Shown: positions 24,153 through 32,712 of the stretch, piece after piece
How the letters are laid out: every line of letters begins with the position of its first letter
Numbering within the stretch: position 1 is the first letter of the stretch
DNA from: Actinocorallia populi
GTDB taxonomy: Bacteria; Actinomycetota; Actinomycetes; Streptosporangiales; Streptosporangiaceae
NCBI RefSeq assembly: GCF_002995495.1
Contig: NZ_PVZV01000006.1
Coordinates: 62,001 to 126,000 of the forward strand
Direction of reading: 5' to 3'
Length of the DNA stretch: 64,000 nt
Notes under the pieces: model-generated
Seen by the model: only the letters and a program-made list of their open reading frames with translations
What the model was told of the DNA's origin: nothing
Database searches by the model: none
Program-made: the position numbers and the translations under genes

Positions 24153-26089
24153 ACACGCCGCTGAGCACGCCGAGCCGAAAGGCCTGGGAGAACAGCGGGA
24201 TCGGCCGCTACCTGCGCTGGCTGAAGGCCGAACGGAACCTGGAGTTCGCCGACTACACGGCGCTGCACCGCTGGTCCGTCGAGGACCTGGAAGGCTTCTG
24301 GTCGTCCATCTGGGAGTACTCCGGCGTCCGCGCCCACACGCCGCCGACCGCGGTGCTGGGCCGTCGCGAGATGCCCGGCGCGCAGTGGTTCCCGGGATCG
24401 ACCCTCAACTACGCCGAACACGCGCTCGGCCTGCCGGAGGACGCCGGCGAGGTGGCCGTCGTGGCGCGCTCGCAGACCCGCCCCGGCTTCGAGCTGACCT
24501 TCGGGGAGCTGCGGGAGCAGGTCGCGCGGGCGAGGGCAGGGCTGAAGCGGCTCGGGGTCGGCGAGGGCGACCGGGTGGTGGCCTACCTGCCGAACATCCC
24601 CGAGACCCTCGTGGCGTTCCTGGCCGCGGCGAGCCTGGGCGCGGTCTTCGCCTCCTGCGCGCCGGAGTTCGGGGCGCGCAGTGTGGTCGACCGGTTCGGG
24701 CAGCTCGAGCCCAAGGTGCTGCTCGCCGTGGGCGGCTACCGCTACGGCGAGCGGGACGTGGACCGCACGGCGGAGGTCGCCGAGATCACGGCCGGGCTCC
24801 CCACGCTCGAGCGGACCGTCGGCGTCCCCTACGGGCCGTTCACCGTGGACGGCGCACTGCTCTGGGACGAACTGCTGGCCGGTCCGGCGGAGGAGGGGTT
24901 CGAGCCGGTCCCCTTCGACCACCCGCTGTTCGTGCTGTTCACCTCCGGCACCACCGGCAGGCCCAAGGCCATCATGCACGGGCACGGCGGCATCCTCGTC
25001 GAGCATCTGAAGAACCACGCCCTGAGCTGGGACCTGGGCCCCGGCGACCGGATGTTGTGGTTCAGCACCACCGCGTGGATGTTGTGGAACGCGCTGGTCT
25101 CCTCACTGCTGGTGCGCGCGTCCATCGTGATGATCGACGGCGATCCGGCCTATCCGGACCTGCGCGAGCAGTGGCGGCTGGCAGAGGAGACCGGTGCGAC
25201 GCTGATGGGCACCAGCCCCGGCTACCTCATGGCCTGCCGCAAGGCCGGGATCCGCCCCGGTGAGGAGTTCGTCCTGCCCAGGCTGCGGCAGCTCGGCGCT
25301 GCGGGCAGCCCGCTGGCCGCCGAGGGCTACGCGTGGGTCCACGAGCAGTTCGGCGACCGCGTGCTGCTCAACGTCGGCTCCGGCGGCACCGACGTGTGCA
25401 CCGGCATGCTCCAGGGAAGCCCCTGGCAGCCGGTGTGGGAAGGCGAGATCTCCGGCCCCTGCCTGGGCGTGGCGGCGCAGGCCTTCGACCCGGACGGCAG
25501 GCCCGTCATCGGGGAACTCGGCGAACTGGTGATCACCGAGCCGATGCCCTCGATGCCCGTCGGGTTCTGGGGAGACACCGACGGCAGCCGCTACGAGGCC
25601 GCCTACTTCACCGTCTTCCCCGGCGTGTGGCGGCACGGCGACTGGGTCCGCTTCGCGCCCGAAGGCCACTGCGTGGTCGCCGGACGCTCCGACGCCACCC
25701 TCAACCGGGGCGGCGTACGGCTGGGCACCGCCGACTTCTACGGCGTGACGGAGGAGCTCCCCGAGATCGAGGACAGCCTCATCGTGCACCTGGAAGACGC
25801 CGAAGGCGGACCGGGCGAGCTGCTGCTGTTCGTCCAGACCACCGGCGTGGACCTCGACGACGGCCTGCGCGGCCGGATCAAGACGGCCCTGCGCACGCAG
25901 TTGTCGCCCCGGCACGTGCCCGACCGGATCGAGCAGGTCCCCGCCATTCCCCGCAACCGCACCGGCAAGAAACTGGAAGTCCCGGCCAAACGCATCCTGC
26001 TCGGCGCCAGGCCCGAAGACGTCGCCAGCCGCGACGTCCTGGCCCGGCCGGACTCCCTGGACGTCTTCACCACCTGGCGGCGGTCATGA
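24149..26089 (+). CDS. Acyl-CoA synthetase, acetoacetate-CoA ligase family
   Basis: A 646-residue AMP-forming ligase. The N-terminal region WFPGSTLNYAEHAL is typical of acetoacetyl-CoA synthetase. The ATP-binding motif is TSGTTGRPKAIMHGHGG, the hinge region includes WRHGDWVRFAPEGH, and the catalytic Lys lies in NRTGKKLEVPAKRIL. It activates a carboxylic acid with ATP and CoA. The family name suggests a 3-keto or short acid, but its neighbours (hydratase, 3-hydroxyacyl-CoA dehydrogenase, amidohydrolase) suggest an alpha,beta-unsaturated acid. ATG 24149 overlaps the hydratase stop, and its own stop overlaps the next start. Confidence 0.88.
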   Translation: MNTPLSTPSRKAWENSGIGRYLRWLKAERNLEFADYTALHRWSVEDLEGFWSSIWEYSGVRAHTPPTAVLGRREMPGAQWFPGSTLNYAEHALGLPEDAGEVAVVARSQTRPGFELTFGELREQVARARAGLKRLGVGEGDRVVAYLPNIPETLVAFLAAASLGAVFASCAPEFGARSVVDRFGQLEPKVLLAVGGYRYGERDVDRTAEVAEITAGLPTLERTVGVPYGPFTVDGALLWDELLAGPAEEGFEPVPFDHPLFVLFTSGTTGRPKAIMHGHGGILVEHLKNHALSWDLGPGDRMLWFSTTAWMLWNALVSSLLVRASIVMIDGDPAYPDLREQWRLAEETGATLMGTSPGYLMACRKAGIRPGEEFVLPRLRQLGAAGSPLAAEGYAWVHEQFGDRVLLNVGSGGTDVCTGMLQGSPWQPVWEGEISGPCLGVAAQAFDPDGRPVIGELGELVITEPMPSMPVGFWGDTDGSRYEAAYFTVFPGVWRHGDWVRFAPEGHCVVAGRSDATLNRGGVRLGTADFYGVTEELPEIEDSLIVHLEDAEGGPGELLLFVQTTGVDLDDGLRGRIKTALRTQLSPRHVPDRIEQVPAIPRNRTGKKLEVPAKRILLGARPEDVASRDVLARPDSLDVFTTWRRS

Positions 26090-27027
26090 GGGTCGCGGTC
26101 GTCGGCACCGGCGTCATCGGCGCGAGCTGGGCCGCGCTCTTCCTCGCCCACGGGCACGACGTGATCGCCACCGATCCGTCGCCCGGAGCGGAGGAGGCGC
26201 TGCGCACGGCCGTCGCGGCGCACTGGCCCGCCTTGGAGCGGGCCGGACTGCGGTCGGGCGCCTCGCAGGACCGGTTGTCCTTCACCGCCGCCGCGGGCGA
26301 GGCCGTCCGCGGCGCGGAGTTCGTGCAGGAGAACGGCCCGGAGCGCACCGAGGTCAAGGACGCCCTGTTCGCGCTGCTGGACGAGGCGGCCCCGCCCCGG
26401 ACGGTACTGGCCAGCAGTTCCTCGGGCATCACCCCTACGCGCATCCAGCAGGCCTGCGGGCGGCATCCCGAACGCGTCCTGGTCGGGCACCCGTTCAACC
26501 CGCCGCATCTCATACCGCTGGTGGAGGTGGTGCCGGGCGGAGCGACGGACGAGGCGTCCGTCCGGGCGGTCATGGAGGTCTACTCCTCACTCGGCCGCCG
26601 GCCCGTGCGGGTGCGCCGGGAGCTGCCCGGCCACCTGGCCAACCGGTTGCAGGCGGCGCTGTGGCGGGAGGCGTACTCGCTCGTCGCGAGCGGCGCGGCG
26701 AGCGTCGCCGACCTCGACGCCGTCATCGCCCACGGCCCCGGCCTGCGCTGGGCGCTGCTCGGGCCCTTCGTCAACCAGCACCTCTCCGGCGGCCCCGGCG
26801 GCATCGCCCACATCCTGGAGCACCTCGGCCCGCCCACCGAGGACATCTGGGACGACCTCGGCGACCCCCGCCTCACTCCCGAACTCATCCGCACCATCGT
26901 CACCGGCGTCGACGACGAACTCCACGGCATCGACCCCGCCGAGCTCGTGGCCGAGCGGGACGAACTCCTCCAGCTCCTCATCACCGCCAAAGCCGCCACC
27001 TCCACCCTGCGAGGAAGCACCCCGTGA
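26086..27027 (+). CDS. 3-hydroxyacyl-CoA dehydrogenase family protein (carnitine dehydrogenase/lambda-crystallin type)
   Basis: A 313-residue NAD-dependent dehydrogenase. The Rossmann motif is VVGTGVIGASWAALFLAHGH, the catalytic His is in GHPFNPPHLIPLVEVV, and the C-terminal helical domain begins ELPGHLANRLQAALWREAYS. It is compact, like L-carnitine dehydrogenase and lambda-crystallin homologues, rather than a fused multienzyme. In this operon it should oxidise the 3-hydroxyacyl-CoA made by the hydratase. L-carnitine is an alternative substrate, but no BKACE-type cleavage gene is nearby. It is coupled by overlaps on both sides. Confidence 0.86.
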   Translation: MRVAVVGTGVIGASWAALFLAHGHDVIATDPSPGAEEALRTAVAAHWPALERAGLRSGASQDRLSFTAAAGEAVRGAEFVQENGPERTEVKDALFALLDEAAPPRTVLASSSSGITPTRIQQACGRHPERVLVGHPFNPPHLIPLVEVVPGGATDEASVRAVMEVYSSLGRRPVRVRRELPGHLANRLQAALWREAYSLVASGAASVADLDAVIAHGPGLRWALLGPFVNQHLSGGPGGIAHILEHLGPPTEDIWDDLGDPRLTPELIRTIVTGVDDELHGIDPAELVAERDELLQLLITAKAATSTLRGSTP

Positions 27028-27893
27028 ACCTCTCCGAACTGACCGCCATCGACTTCCACGTCCACGTCGAACAGGACGCCCACGGGCACTTCTCCCTGGA
27101 CGGCGAGCTCCTGGACGCCTCCGCCGCCTACTTCCGCGCCGACCAGAACCGCACGCCCACGGTGGAGGACATCGCCGGCCACTACCGGGAACGCAAGATG
27201 GCAGCCGTCATCTTCACCGTCGACGCCACCACCGCCCTGAACCACCCCGCCCTGTCCAGCGAGGAGATCGCCGAAGCCGCCGCCGCCCACCCCGACGTGC
27301 TCATCCCTTTCGGCTCCGTCGACCCCCGCACCGGGGCGGAGGCCGTCGCCAGGGCCCGCCGCCTGGTCGCCGACCACGCAGTACGCGGCTTCAAGTTCCA
27401 CCCCAGCCTCCAGGGCTTCGCCCCCGACGACCCGCGGCACTACCCGCTGTACGAGGCGCTGGAGGAACTCGGCGTCCCCGCCCTCTTCCACACCGGGCAG
27501 ACCGGCATCGGCGCCGGACTGCCCGGCGGGCGCGGCATCAAGCTCCGCTACTCCGACCCCATGCTCATCGACGACGTCGCCGCCGACTTCCCCGGCCTCA
27601 CGATCATCCTCGCCCACCCCTCGGTGCCCTGGCAGGACGAGGCCATCTCCATCGCCACCCACAAGGCCAACGTGTACATCGACCTCTCGGGCTGGTCCCC
27701 GAAGTACTTCCCGCCCCAGCTCGTCCGGGCCGCCTCCCGGCAGCTGCGCCACAAGGTCCTCTTCGGCTCCGACTTCCCGGTCATCACCCCCGACCGCTGG
27801 CTCGCCGACTTCGCGGACCTCGACGTCAGGCCCGAGGCCCGCCCCCTCATCCTCAAGGACAACGCCGCCCGCATCCTCGGCCTGACCGGCTGA
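27024..27893 (+). CDS. Amidohydrolase, beta-ketoacyl-CoA hydrolase type (CouO-like candidate)
   Basis: A 289-residue TIM-barrel metallohydrolase of the amidohydrolase_2 class. Metal and catalytic residues are visible in IDFHVHVE, RGFKFHPSLQG, LFHTGQTG, LAHPSVP and FGSDFP. In Rhodococcus jostii the amidohydrolase CouO hydrolyses a 4-hydroxyphenyl-beta-ketoacyl-CoA, ending the side-chain shortening of p-coumarate. This gene has the corresponding place after a ligase, hydratase and dehydrogenase. A decarboxylase of the ACMSD type is the main alternative. GTG 27024 overlaps the previous stop. Confidence 0.82.
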   Translation: MNLSELTAIDFHVHVEQDAHGHFSLDGELLDASAAYFRADQNRTPTVEDIAGHYRERKMAAVIFTVDATTALNHPALSSEEIAEAAAAHPDVLIPFGSVDPRTGAEAVARARRLVADHAVRGFKFHPSLQGFAPDDPRHYPLYEALEELGVPALFHTGQTGIGAGLPGGRGIKLRYSDPMLIDDVAADFPGLTIILAHPSVPWQDEAISIATHKANVYIDLSGWSPKYFPPQLVRAASRQLRHKVLFGSDFPVITPDRWLADFADLDVRPEARPLILKDNAARILGLTG

Positions 27894-27928
27894 ACGTCCC
27901 CGCTTCAAGGCCCCGTGAAGGAAGACCC

Positions 27929-29437
27929 ATGACCGAGATGAAATTCCCTTCCAGGCTCGTCGGCGGCCGGTGGGGTGACGGTGAAGGCGAGCCGCTCGTC
28001 GTCACCGACCCGTCCACCGGTGAGAAGGCCGCCGAGTACGCCGCGAGCACGCCGTCCCAGGTCGCCGCCGCGGTCGGCGGCGCGGCCGAGGCGTACGCCG
28101 AGTGGTCGGGCGCGACGCCGGGCGAACGCGCTGCGGTACTCGTCCGGCTGGCCGCCGAACTGGAGTCGGTCGCCGACGACCTGGCGGCGGCCGAGACCCG
28201 CCAGACGGGCAAGCCGATCAGGTTGACCACGCGGTTCGACGTGCCGGGCTCGATCGACAACGTCGCCTTCTTCGCCGGTGCGGCCCGCCATCTGGAGGGG
28301 CGCGCCGCCGGTGAGTACTCGGCGGACCACACCTCCTCCATCCGGCGCGAGCCGCTCGGCGTCGTCGGGTCGATCGCGCCGTGGAACTACCCCTTGCAGA
28401 TGGCGGTGTGGAAGGTCCTGCCGGCGATCGCGGCGGGCAACACGATCGTCCTCAAGCCGGCCGAGAACACGCCGGTCACCGCGTCCATGCTGGCCGAGGC
28501 CGCCGAACGCGCGGGCCTGCCGGACGGGGTGCTCAACATCGTCAACGGTCCGGGCGCGCTGACCGGGGAGGCTCTGGTGGCAGACCCCCGGCTGGCGATG
28601 ACCTCGTTCACCGGCTCCACCGAGGTCGGCCGCCGTGTGGCCGCCGTCGCCGCCCGCAACGGCACCCGGCTGCATCTGGAACTGGGCGGAAAGGCCCCGT
28701 TCGTCGTCTTCGACGACGCCGACCTCGAAGCCGCGGTGCACGGGGCCGTCGCGGCCTCTCTCGTCAACACCGGCCAGGACTGCACGGCGGCGACCCGCGC
28801 CTACGTCCACGAGTCGCTGTTCGAGGCGTTCACCGCGGGCGTCGCGGACCTGATGCGCACCGTGCGGCTCGGGCCGCCCGCCGATTCCGCCACCGATCTC
28901 GGCCCGCTGGTGTCGTTCCGGCAGCGCGACCGCGTGGCGGCGATGGTGGATGCCGCCGTCGCCGAAGGGGCGCGGGCCGTCACGGGAGGCAGGGCGCCCG
29001 GGGGAGAGCTTTCACGCGGTGCCTACTACGAGCCGACCCTGCTCGTCGGCGCCTCCCAGGGCAGCGCCATCGTCCAGCAGGAGGTCTTCGGACCCGTGCT
29101 GGCCGCGCTTCCCTTCCGCACGGACGAGGAGGCCTTCGCCCTGGCCAACGACACGGCCTTCGGCCTGGCCGCATCGGCCTGGACGCGCGACGTCTACCGC
29201 GCCCAGACGGCGGCGCGCGTCCTCCAGGCCGGCACCGTATGGATCAACGACCACATCCCGATCATCAGCGAGATGCCGCACGGCGGCCGGAAGGCATCGG
29301 GCTACGGCAAGGACATGTCCGCCTACACCTTCGAGGAGTACACCCAGGTCAAGCACGTGATGGCCGAACTGACCGCGGAGCCGCGAAAGGCGTGGCACCG
29401 CACCGTGTTCACCGGCGGAGGTCACGCGGAGCGGTGA
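27929..29437 (+). CDS. Aldehyde dehydrogenase, gamma-aminobutyraldehyde type
   Basis: A 502-residue NAD-dependent dehydrogenase. The substrate/cofactor region is PWNYPLQMAVWKVLPAIAAG and LKPAENTPVT, the general-base segment is LELGGKAPFVVFDDADLEAA, and the catalytic Cys is in NTGQDCTAATR. That Cys context is typical of PatD-like aminobutyraldehyde dehydrogenases. It lies 35 bp after the amidohydrolase, with AAGGA before ATG 27929, so it may belong to either the CoA operon or the amine module. Its last 16 bases overlap the 3' end of the convergent PucR gene. Confidence 0.88.
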   Translation: MTEMKFPSRLVGGRWGDGEGEPLVVTDPSTGEKAAEYAASTPSQVAAAVGGAAEAYAEWSGATPGERAAVLVRLAAELESVADDLAAAETRQTGKPIRLTTRFDVPGSIDNVAFFAGAARHLEGRAAGEYSADHTSSIRREPLGVVGSIAPWNYPLQMAVWKVLPAIAAGNTIVLKPAENTPVTASMLAEAAERAGLPDGVLNIVNGPGALTGEALVADPRLAMTSFTGSTEVGRRVAAVAARNGTRLHLELGGKAPFVVFDDADLEAAVHGAVAASLVNTGQDCTAATRAYVHESLFEAFTAGVADLMRTVRLGPPADSATDLGPLVSFRQRDRVAAMVDAAVAEGARAVTGGRAPGGELSRGAYYEPTLLVGASQGSAIVQQEVFGPVLAALPFRTDEEAFALANDTAFGLAASAWTRDVYRAQTAARVLQAGTVWINDHIPIISEMPHGGRKASGYGKDMSAYTFEEYTQVKHVMAELTAEPRKAWHRTVFTGGGHAER

Positions 29438-31041
29438 CGTTCCCCCTGCAGTTCGTCGGCCAGCAGCGCCACGTGCAGTGACACGCGCAGATCCGGATCG
29501 TCGAGGACGGCGCCCAGCAGTCGCTCGATCTTGGCGAGCCGGGCGTAGAACGCCGGGCGCGACAGGTGGAGGCTGGCGGCGGCGTCGGACTTGCCGCCTG
29601 GATTCTGCAGCAGTGCGCGCAACGCCGGAATCAGGTCGTCGCCGTGCTGTTCGTCATGCCTGCGCAGGGTGTCGAGCTCGCGCGAGACGAACAGCTGCAG
29701 CCTGTCGTCGTCGGCCAGGAGGGTGAGGAGCCCGCGGATGTGGACGTCCTCGAGCCGGTGCACCACGGGGCCGGTCCCCTCGTGCCGCACCGCGTCGACG
29801 ACCTGCTGGGCTTCGCGCAGCGTCCGGTCGAGGTGAGCGGTCGTGTCCACGGCGCGTCCGGCGCCGATCACGACGCGGTGCCGTGCCGCGATCCTCTCGG
29901 CCAGGCGGTCGACCGTCGCGTCCGCCGGCGCGGCCGCCGGGACCGAGACCACCGCGCGCACCTCCGCGCCCATCTGGCTCACCAGCGCGGCCACGTCCTG
30001 ATCGCGCAGCACGTGGACGGTGGTGGCGAGGACCTCCTCCAGCGCCGGGCGCGCCGCCGGTCCCGCAGCGCCGCCCGCTCGCGTCTCCGAGGCGAGCGGG
30101 CGCACGGCGAGCCCGACGAACCGCCGGCGGCCGAGCGGGAGACCGGCGAGCTCGCAGCGCCGCAGCAGGTCCGGGGCGGTCGGGTCGTTCAGCAGACCGG
30201 TGAGCAGCTCGTGGTGCGCGCGGCGCACGAGGCCGTCGCGGTGCCGGTCGTGCAGCCGGTGCATGGTCAGGACGCCCGCCGCCCGCTCGGCGATGGCCAC
30301 GAGCGTGTGCGTCGGGGACACGGGCGCGTGGACGATCAGCCGGCCCCAGCTGCGGTCCCGGGCTCCCAGCCGCGTGATCAGCCAGCCGTTCGCCGGGTCC
30401 CAATGCGTCCGGCCGGAGGTCCGGATACGGCGCGACCTGGGGGACCAGTCGCTGAGGAAGTCGGTGGCGTTCTCCGGTCCCGACAGGTAGTCGAGGACCT
30501 GGTGCCGGTCGTTCTCGAGCACCACGGCCGCCCCCGAGAGGCGCTGCACGGCCGCCAGGATGTCCCGGGAACCCGCCTCGGCGAGGCTGAGCTCGGTGAA
30601 CGTCTCGTGCACCCGTTCGGCCTTGCGCAACTCGGCCAGCTGCTCGTCGACGATCCGCTCGCCCACCGCCTGGATGATCGCGGCGAACTTCGCTTCGCGC
30701 CGCAGGACCAGCAGCGGGAGGCCGTGGACCTCGCATGCCCTGGCCAGCGCGCCGGGCACGGCGCCCTGCCAGCGCCGTCCCAGCTCGACCATCAGGCCGG
30801 CCGCTTCGACCGCGGCGAGGCTCCGGGCGAAGCCGGCGAGCGCGTCATCGCCGTCGGGCAGCGCGATGCCGGTGGTGAGGACGAGGTCGCCGCCGCGGAG
30901 CAGCGGTGCGATGTCCGCGAGCTCGGTGGCGTGCACCCAGCGCACCCTCCGGTCGAGGCGGGCGTGCGCGGAGACGACCTCGGGATCGGCGGCGCGAATT
31001 ACGGGCATATTCAGAATGTCATTAAGGGTGAGCCGAATCAT
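29422..31041 (-). CDS. PucR-family transcriptional regulator
   Basis: A 539-residue regulator. The N-terminal PucR ligand domain (LTLNDILNMPVIRAADPEVV through about 120) is followed by a central GAF-like/GGDEF-related region. The C-terminal helix-turn-helix reads KSDAAASLHLSRPAFYARLA. PucR proteins govern purine catabolism in Bacillus, and a PucR-type protein (EpuRI) has been reported for polyamine use in Streptomyces coelicolor. It is divergent from the MmsA-aminotransferase-alanine dehydrogenase operon and convergent with the aldehyde dehydrogenase, which points to control of amine or beta-amino acid breakdown. Confidence 0.86.
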   Translation of the reverse strand: MIRLTLNDILNMPVIRAADPEVVSAHARLDRRVRWVHATELADIAPLLRGGDLVLTTGIALPDGDDALAGFARSLAAVEAAGLMVELGRRWQGAVPGALARACEVHGLPLLVLRREAKFAAIIQAVGERIVDEQLAELRKAERVHETFTELSLAEAGSRDILAAVQRLSGAAVVLENDRHQVLDYLSGPENATDFLSDWSPRSRRIRTSGRTHWDPANGWLITRLGARDRSWGRLIVHAPVSPTHTLVAIAERAAGVLTMHRLHDRHRDGLVRRAHHELLTGLLNDPTAPDLLRRCELAGLPLGRRRFVGLAVRPLASETRAGGAAGPAARPALEEVLATTVHVLRDQDVAALVSQMGAEVRAVVSVPAAAPADATVDRLAERIAARHRVVIGAGRAVDTTAHLDRTLREAQQVVDAVRHEGTGPVVHRLEDVHIRGLLTLLADDDRLQLFVSRELDTLRRHDEQHGDDLIPALRALLQNPGGKSDAAASLHLSRPAFYARLAKIERLLGAVLDDPDLRVSLHVALLADELQGERHRSA

Positions 31042-31155
31042 CGATGGTCACCTTACAGATCGTCGGGAAAAGGTGTCTAGTCGGACAATCTGCAGCTGTT
31101 CGGTACCCGTGGCCGCCCCCAGCATGGGAGAGGAAACACCCGCTGGAGGAAACCC

Positions 31156-32670
31156 ATGACCACCCTGATCACGCACTGGGCCGAAGGCGCGCCCTACGCG
31201 GGGACGTCCGGCCGCACCGCCGACGTCGCCGACCCCGCCCACGGGCGCGTCACCGGCTCCGTCGCCCTCGCCTCGAAGGACGACGCGGACCACGTGATCG
31301 CGTCCGCCTCCCGCGCCGCGGCGGCATGGCGGTCGCTGTCCCTGGCCAGGCGCACTCAGATCGTCTTCCGCTTCCGCGAGCTCCTCAACGCGCGCAAGGA
31401 CGAGCTCGCCTCGATCATCACCGCCGAGCACGGCAAGGTGCACTCCGACGCCCTGGGCGAGGTGTCCCGCGGCCAGGAGGTCGTGGAGTTCGCCTGCGGG
31501 ATCGCCCACCTGCTCAAGGGATCGCAGTCGCCGAACGTCTCGACCGGCGTCGACGTGCACAGCGTGCGCCAGCCCCTGGGCGTGGTGGCCGTCATCAGCC
31601 CGTTCAACTTCCCGGCCATGGTGCCGATGTGGTTCTTTCCCATCGCGATCGCCGCCGGCAACACGGTGGTGCTCAAGCCGAGCGAGAAGGACCCGTCGGC
31701 GGCCCTGTGGATCGCCCGCCTGTGGACCGAGGCCGGTCTGCCCGACGGCGTGTTCAACGTGCTGCAGGGTGACAAGACGGCCGTGGACGCGCTGCTCCAG
31801 AGCCCCGACGTGGCGGCGATCAGCTTCGTCGGCTCGACACCGGTCGCGGAGTACGTCTATGAGGAGGCCAGCCGGCGGGGCAAGCGCGTGCAGGCGCTCG
31901 GCGGCGCGAAGAACCACATGCTCGTCCTGCCCGACGCCGATCTCGACCTCGCCGCCGACGCCGCGGTCAGCGCCGGATACGGCAGCGCGGGGGAGCGGTG
32001 CATGGCCATCAGCGTGCTCGTCGCCGTCGAGGCCGTCGCCGACGACCTGGTGGCGCGGATCGCCGAGCGGACGCGCTCGCTCGTGGTCGGCGACGGCGCG
32101 GCCGGGCCGGACCGCGAAGCCGACATGGGGCCGCTCGTCACCCGGGCCCACCGGGACAGGGTCGCCTCTTTCGTCGACTCAGGCGAGGCAGCCGGAGCCG
32201 CACTGGTGGTCGACGGGCGCCGAGCCGCGGTCCGCGGCGAGGACTCCGGCTTCTGGCTCGGCCCGACGCTGTTCGACCACGTGACGCCCGACATGGAGAT
32301 CTACCGCGAGGAGATCTTCGGGCCGGTCCTGTCCGTCGTCCGCGTGGCGTCGTACGACGAGGCCCTGCGGCTGATCAACGCCAACCCCTACGGCAACGGC
32401 GTCGCCGTCTTCACCAACGACGGCGGTGCGGCCCGCCGGTTCGAAGAGGACGTCGAGGCGGGCATGGTCGGCGTCAACGTCCCGGTTCCGGTCCCGGTGG
32501 CCTACTACTCGTTCGGCGGGTGGAAGCGCTCCCTGTTCGGGGACACGCACGCCCACGGAGTCGAAGGGGTGCACTTCTTCACCCGGGGCAAGGTCGTCAC
32601 GACCCGCTGGATCGACCCCGCCAGAAGGCCGGCCGGCGGACTGCAGTTGGGCTTCCCCCGCAATGACTGA
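31156..32670 (+). CDS. mmsA: CoA-acylating methylmalonate/malonate semialdehyde dehydrogenase
   Basis: A 504-residue aldehyde dehydrogenase of the MmsA class. Distinctive parts are the absence of the usual general-base Glu motif (replaced by QALGGAKNHMLVLPDADLDL), the catalytic Cys in GSAGERCMAISV, and the C-terminal PYYSFGGWKR-like region (AYYSFGGWKRSLFGDTHAHG). The reaction converts malonate or methylmalonate semialdehyde, with CoA and NAD, to acetyl- or propionyl-CoA plus CO2. GGAGGA precedes ATG 31156. It is first in a three-gene operon with an aminotransferase that can supply the semialdehyde. Confidence 0.88.
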   Translation: MTTLITHWAEGAPYAGTSGRTADVADPAHGRVTGSVALASKDDADHVIASASRAAAAWRSLSLARRTQIVFRFRELLNARKDELASIITAEHGKVHSDALGEVSRGQEVVEFACGIAHLLKGSQSPNVSTGVDVHSVRQPLGVVAVISPFNFPAMVPMWFFPIAIAAGNTVVLKPSEKDPSAALWIARLWTEAGLPDGVFNVLQGDKTAVDALLQSPDVAAISFVGSTPVAEYVYEEASRRGKRVQALGGAKNHMLVLPDADLDLAADAAVSAGYGSAGERCMAISVLVAVEAVADDLVARIAERTRSLVVGDGAAGPDREADMGPLVTRAHRDRVASFVDSGEAAGAALVVDGRRAAVRGEDSGFWLGPTLFDHVTPDMEIYREEIFGPVLSVVRVASYDEALRLINANPYGNGVAVFTNDGGAARRFEEDVEAGMVGVNVPVPVPVAYYSFGGWKRSLFGDTHAHGVEGVHFFTRGKVVTTRWIDPARRPAGGLQLGFPRND

Positions 32671-32712
32671 CCCCGCGGCGCAATCTCATCACCATCGAAG
32701 GACACGATATCT

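Noticed and set aside
26086-27027. Interpretation of the dehydrogenase as true carnitine dehydrogenase in a carnitine pathway
   Set aside because: The expected beta-keto acid cleavage enzyme (BKACE) and betaine genes are absent, while the adjacent CoA ligase, hydratase and amidohydrolase fit CoA-ester catabolism better.
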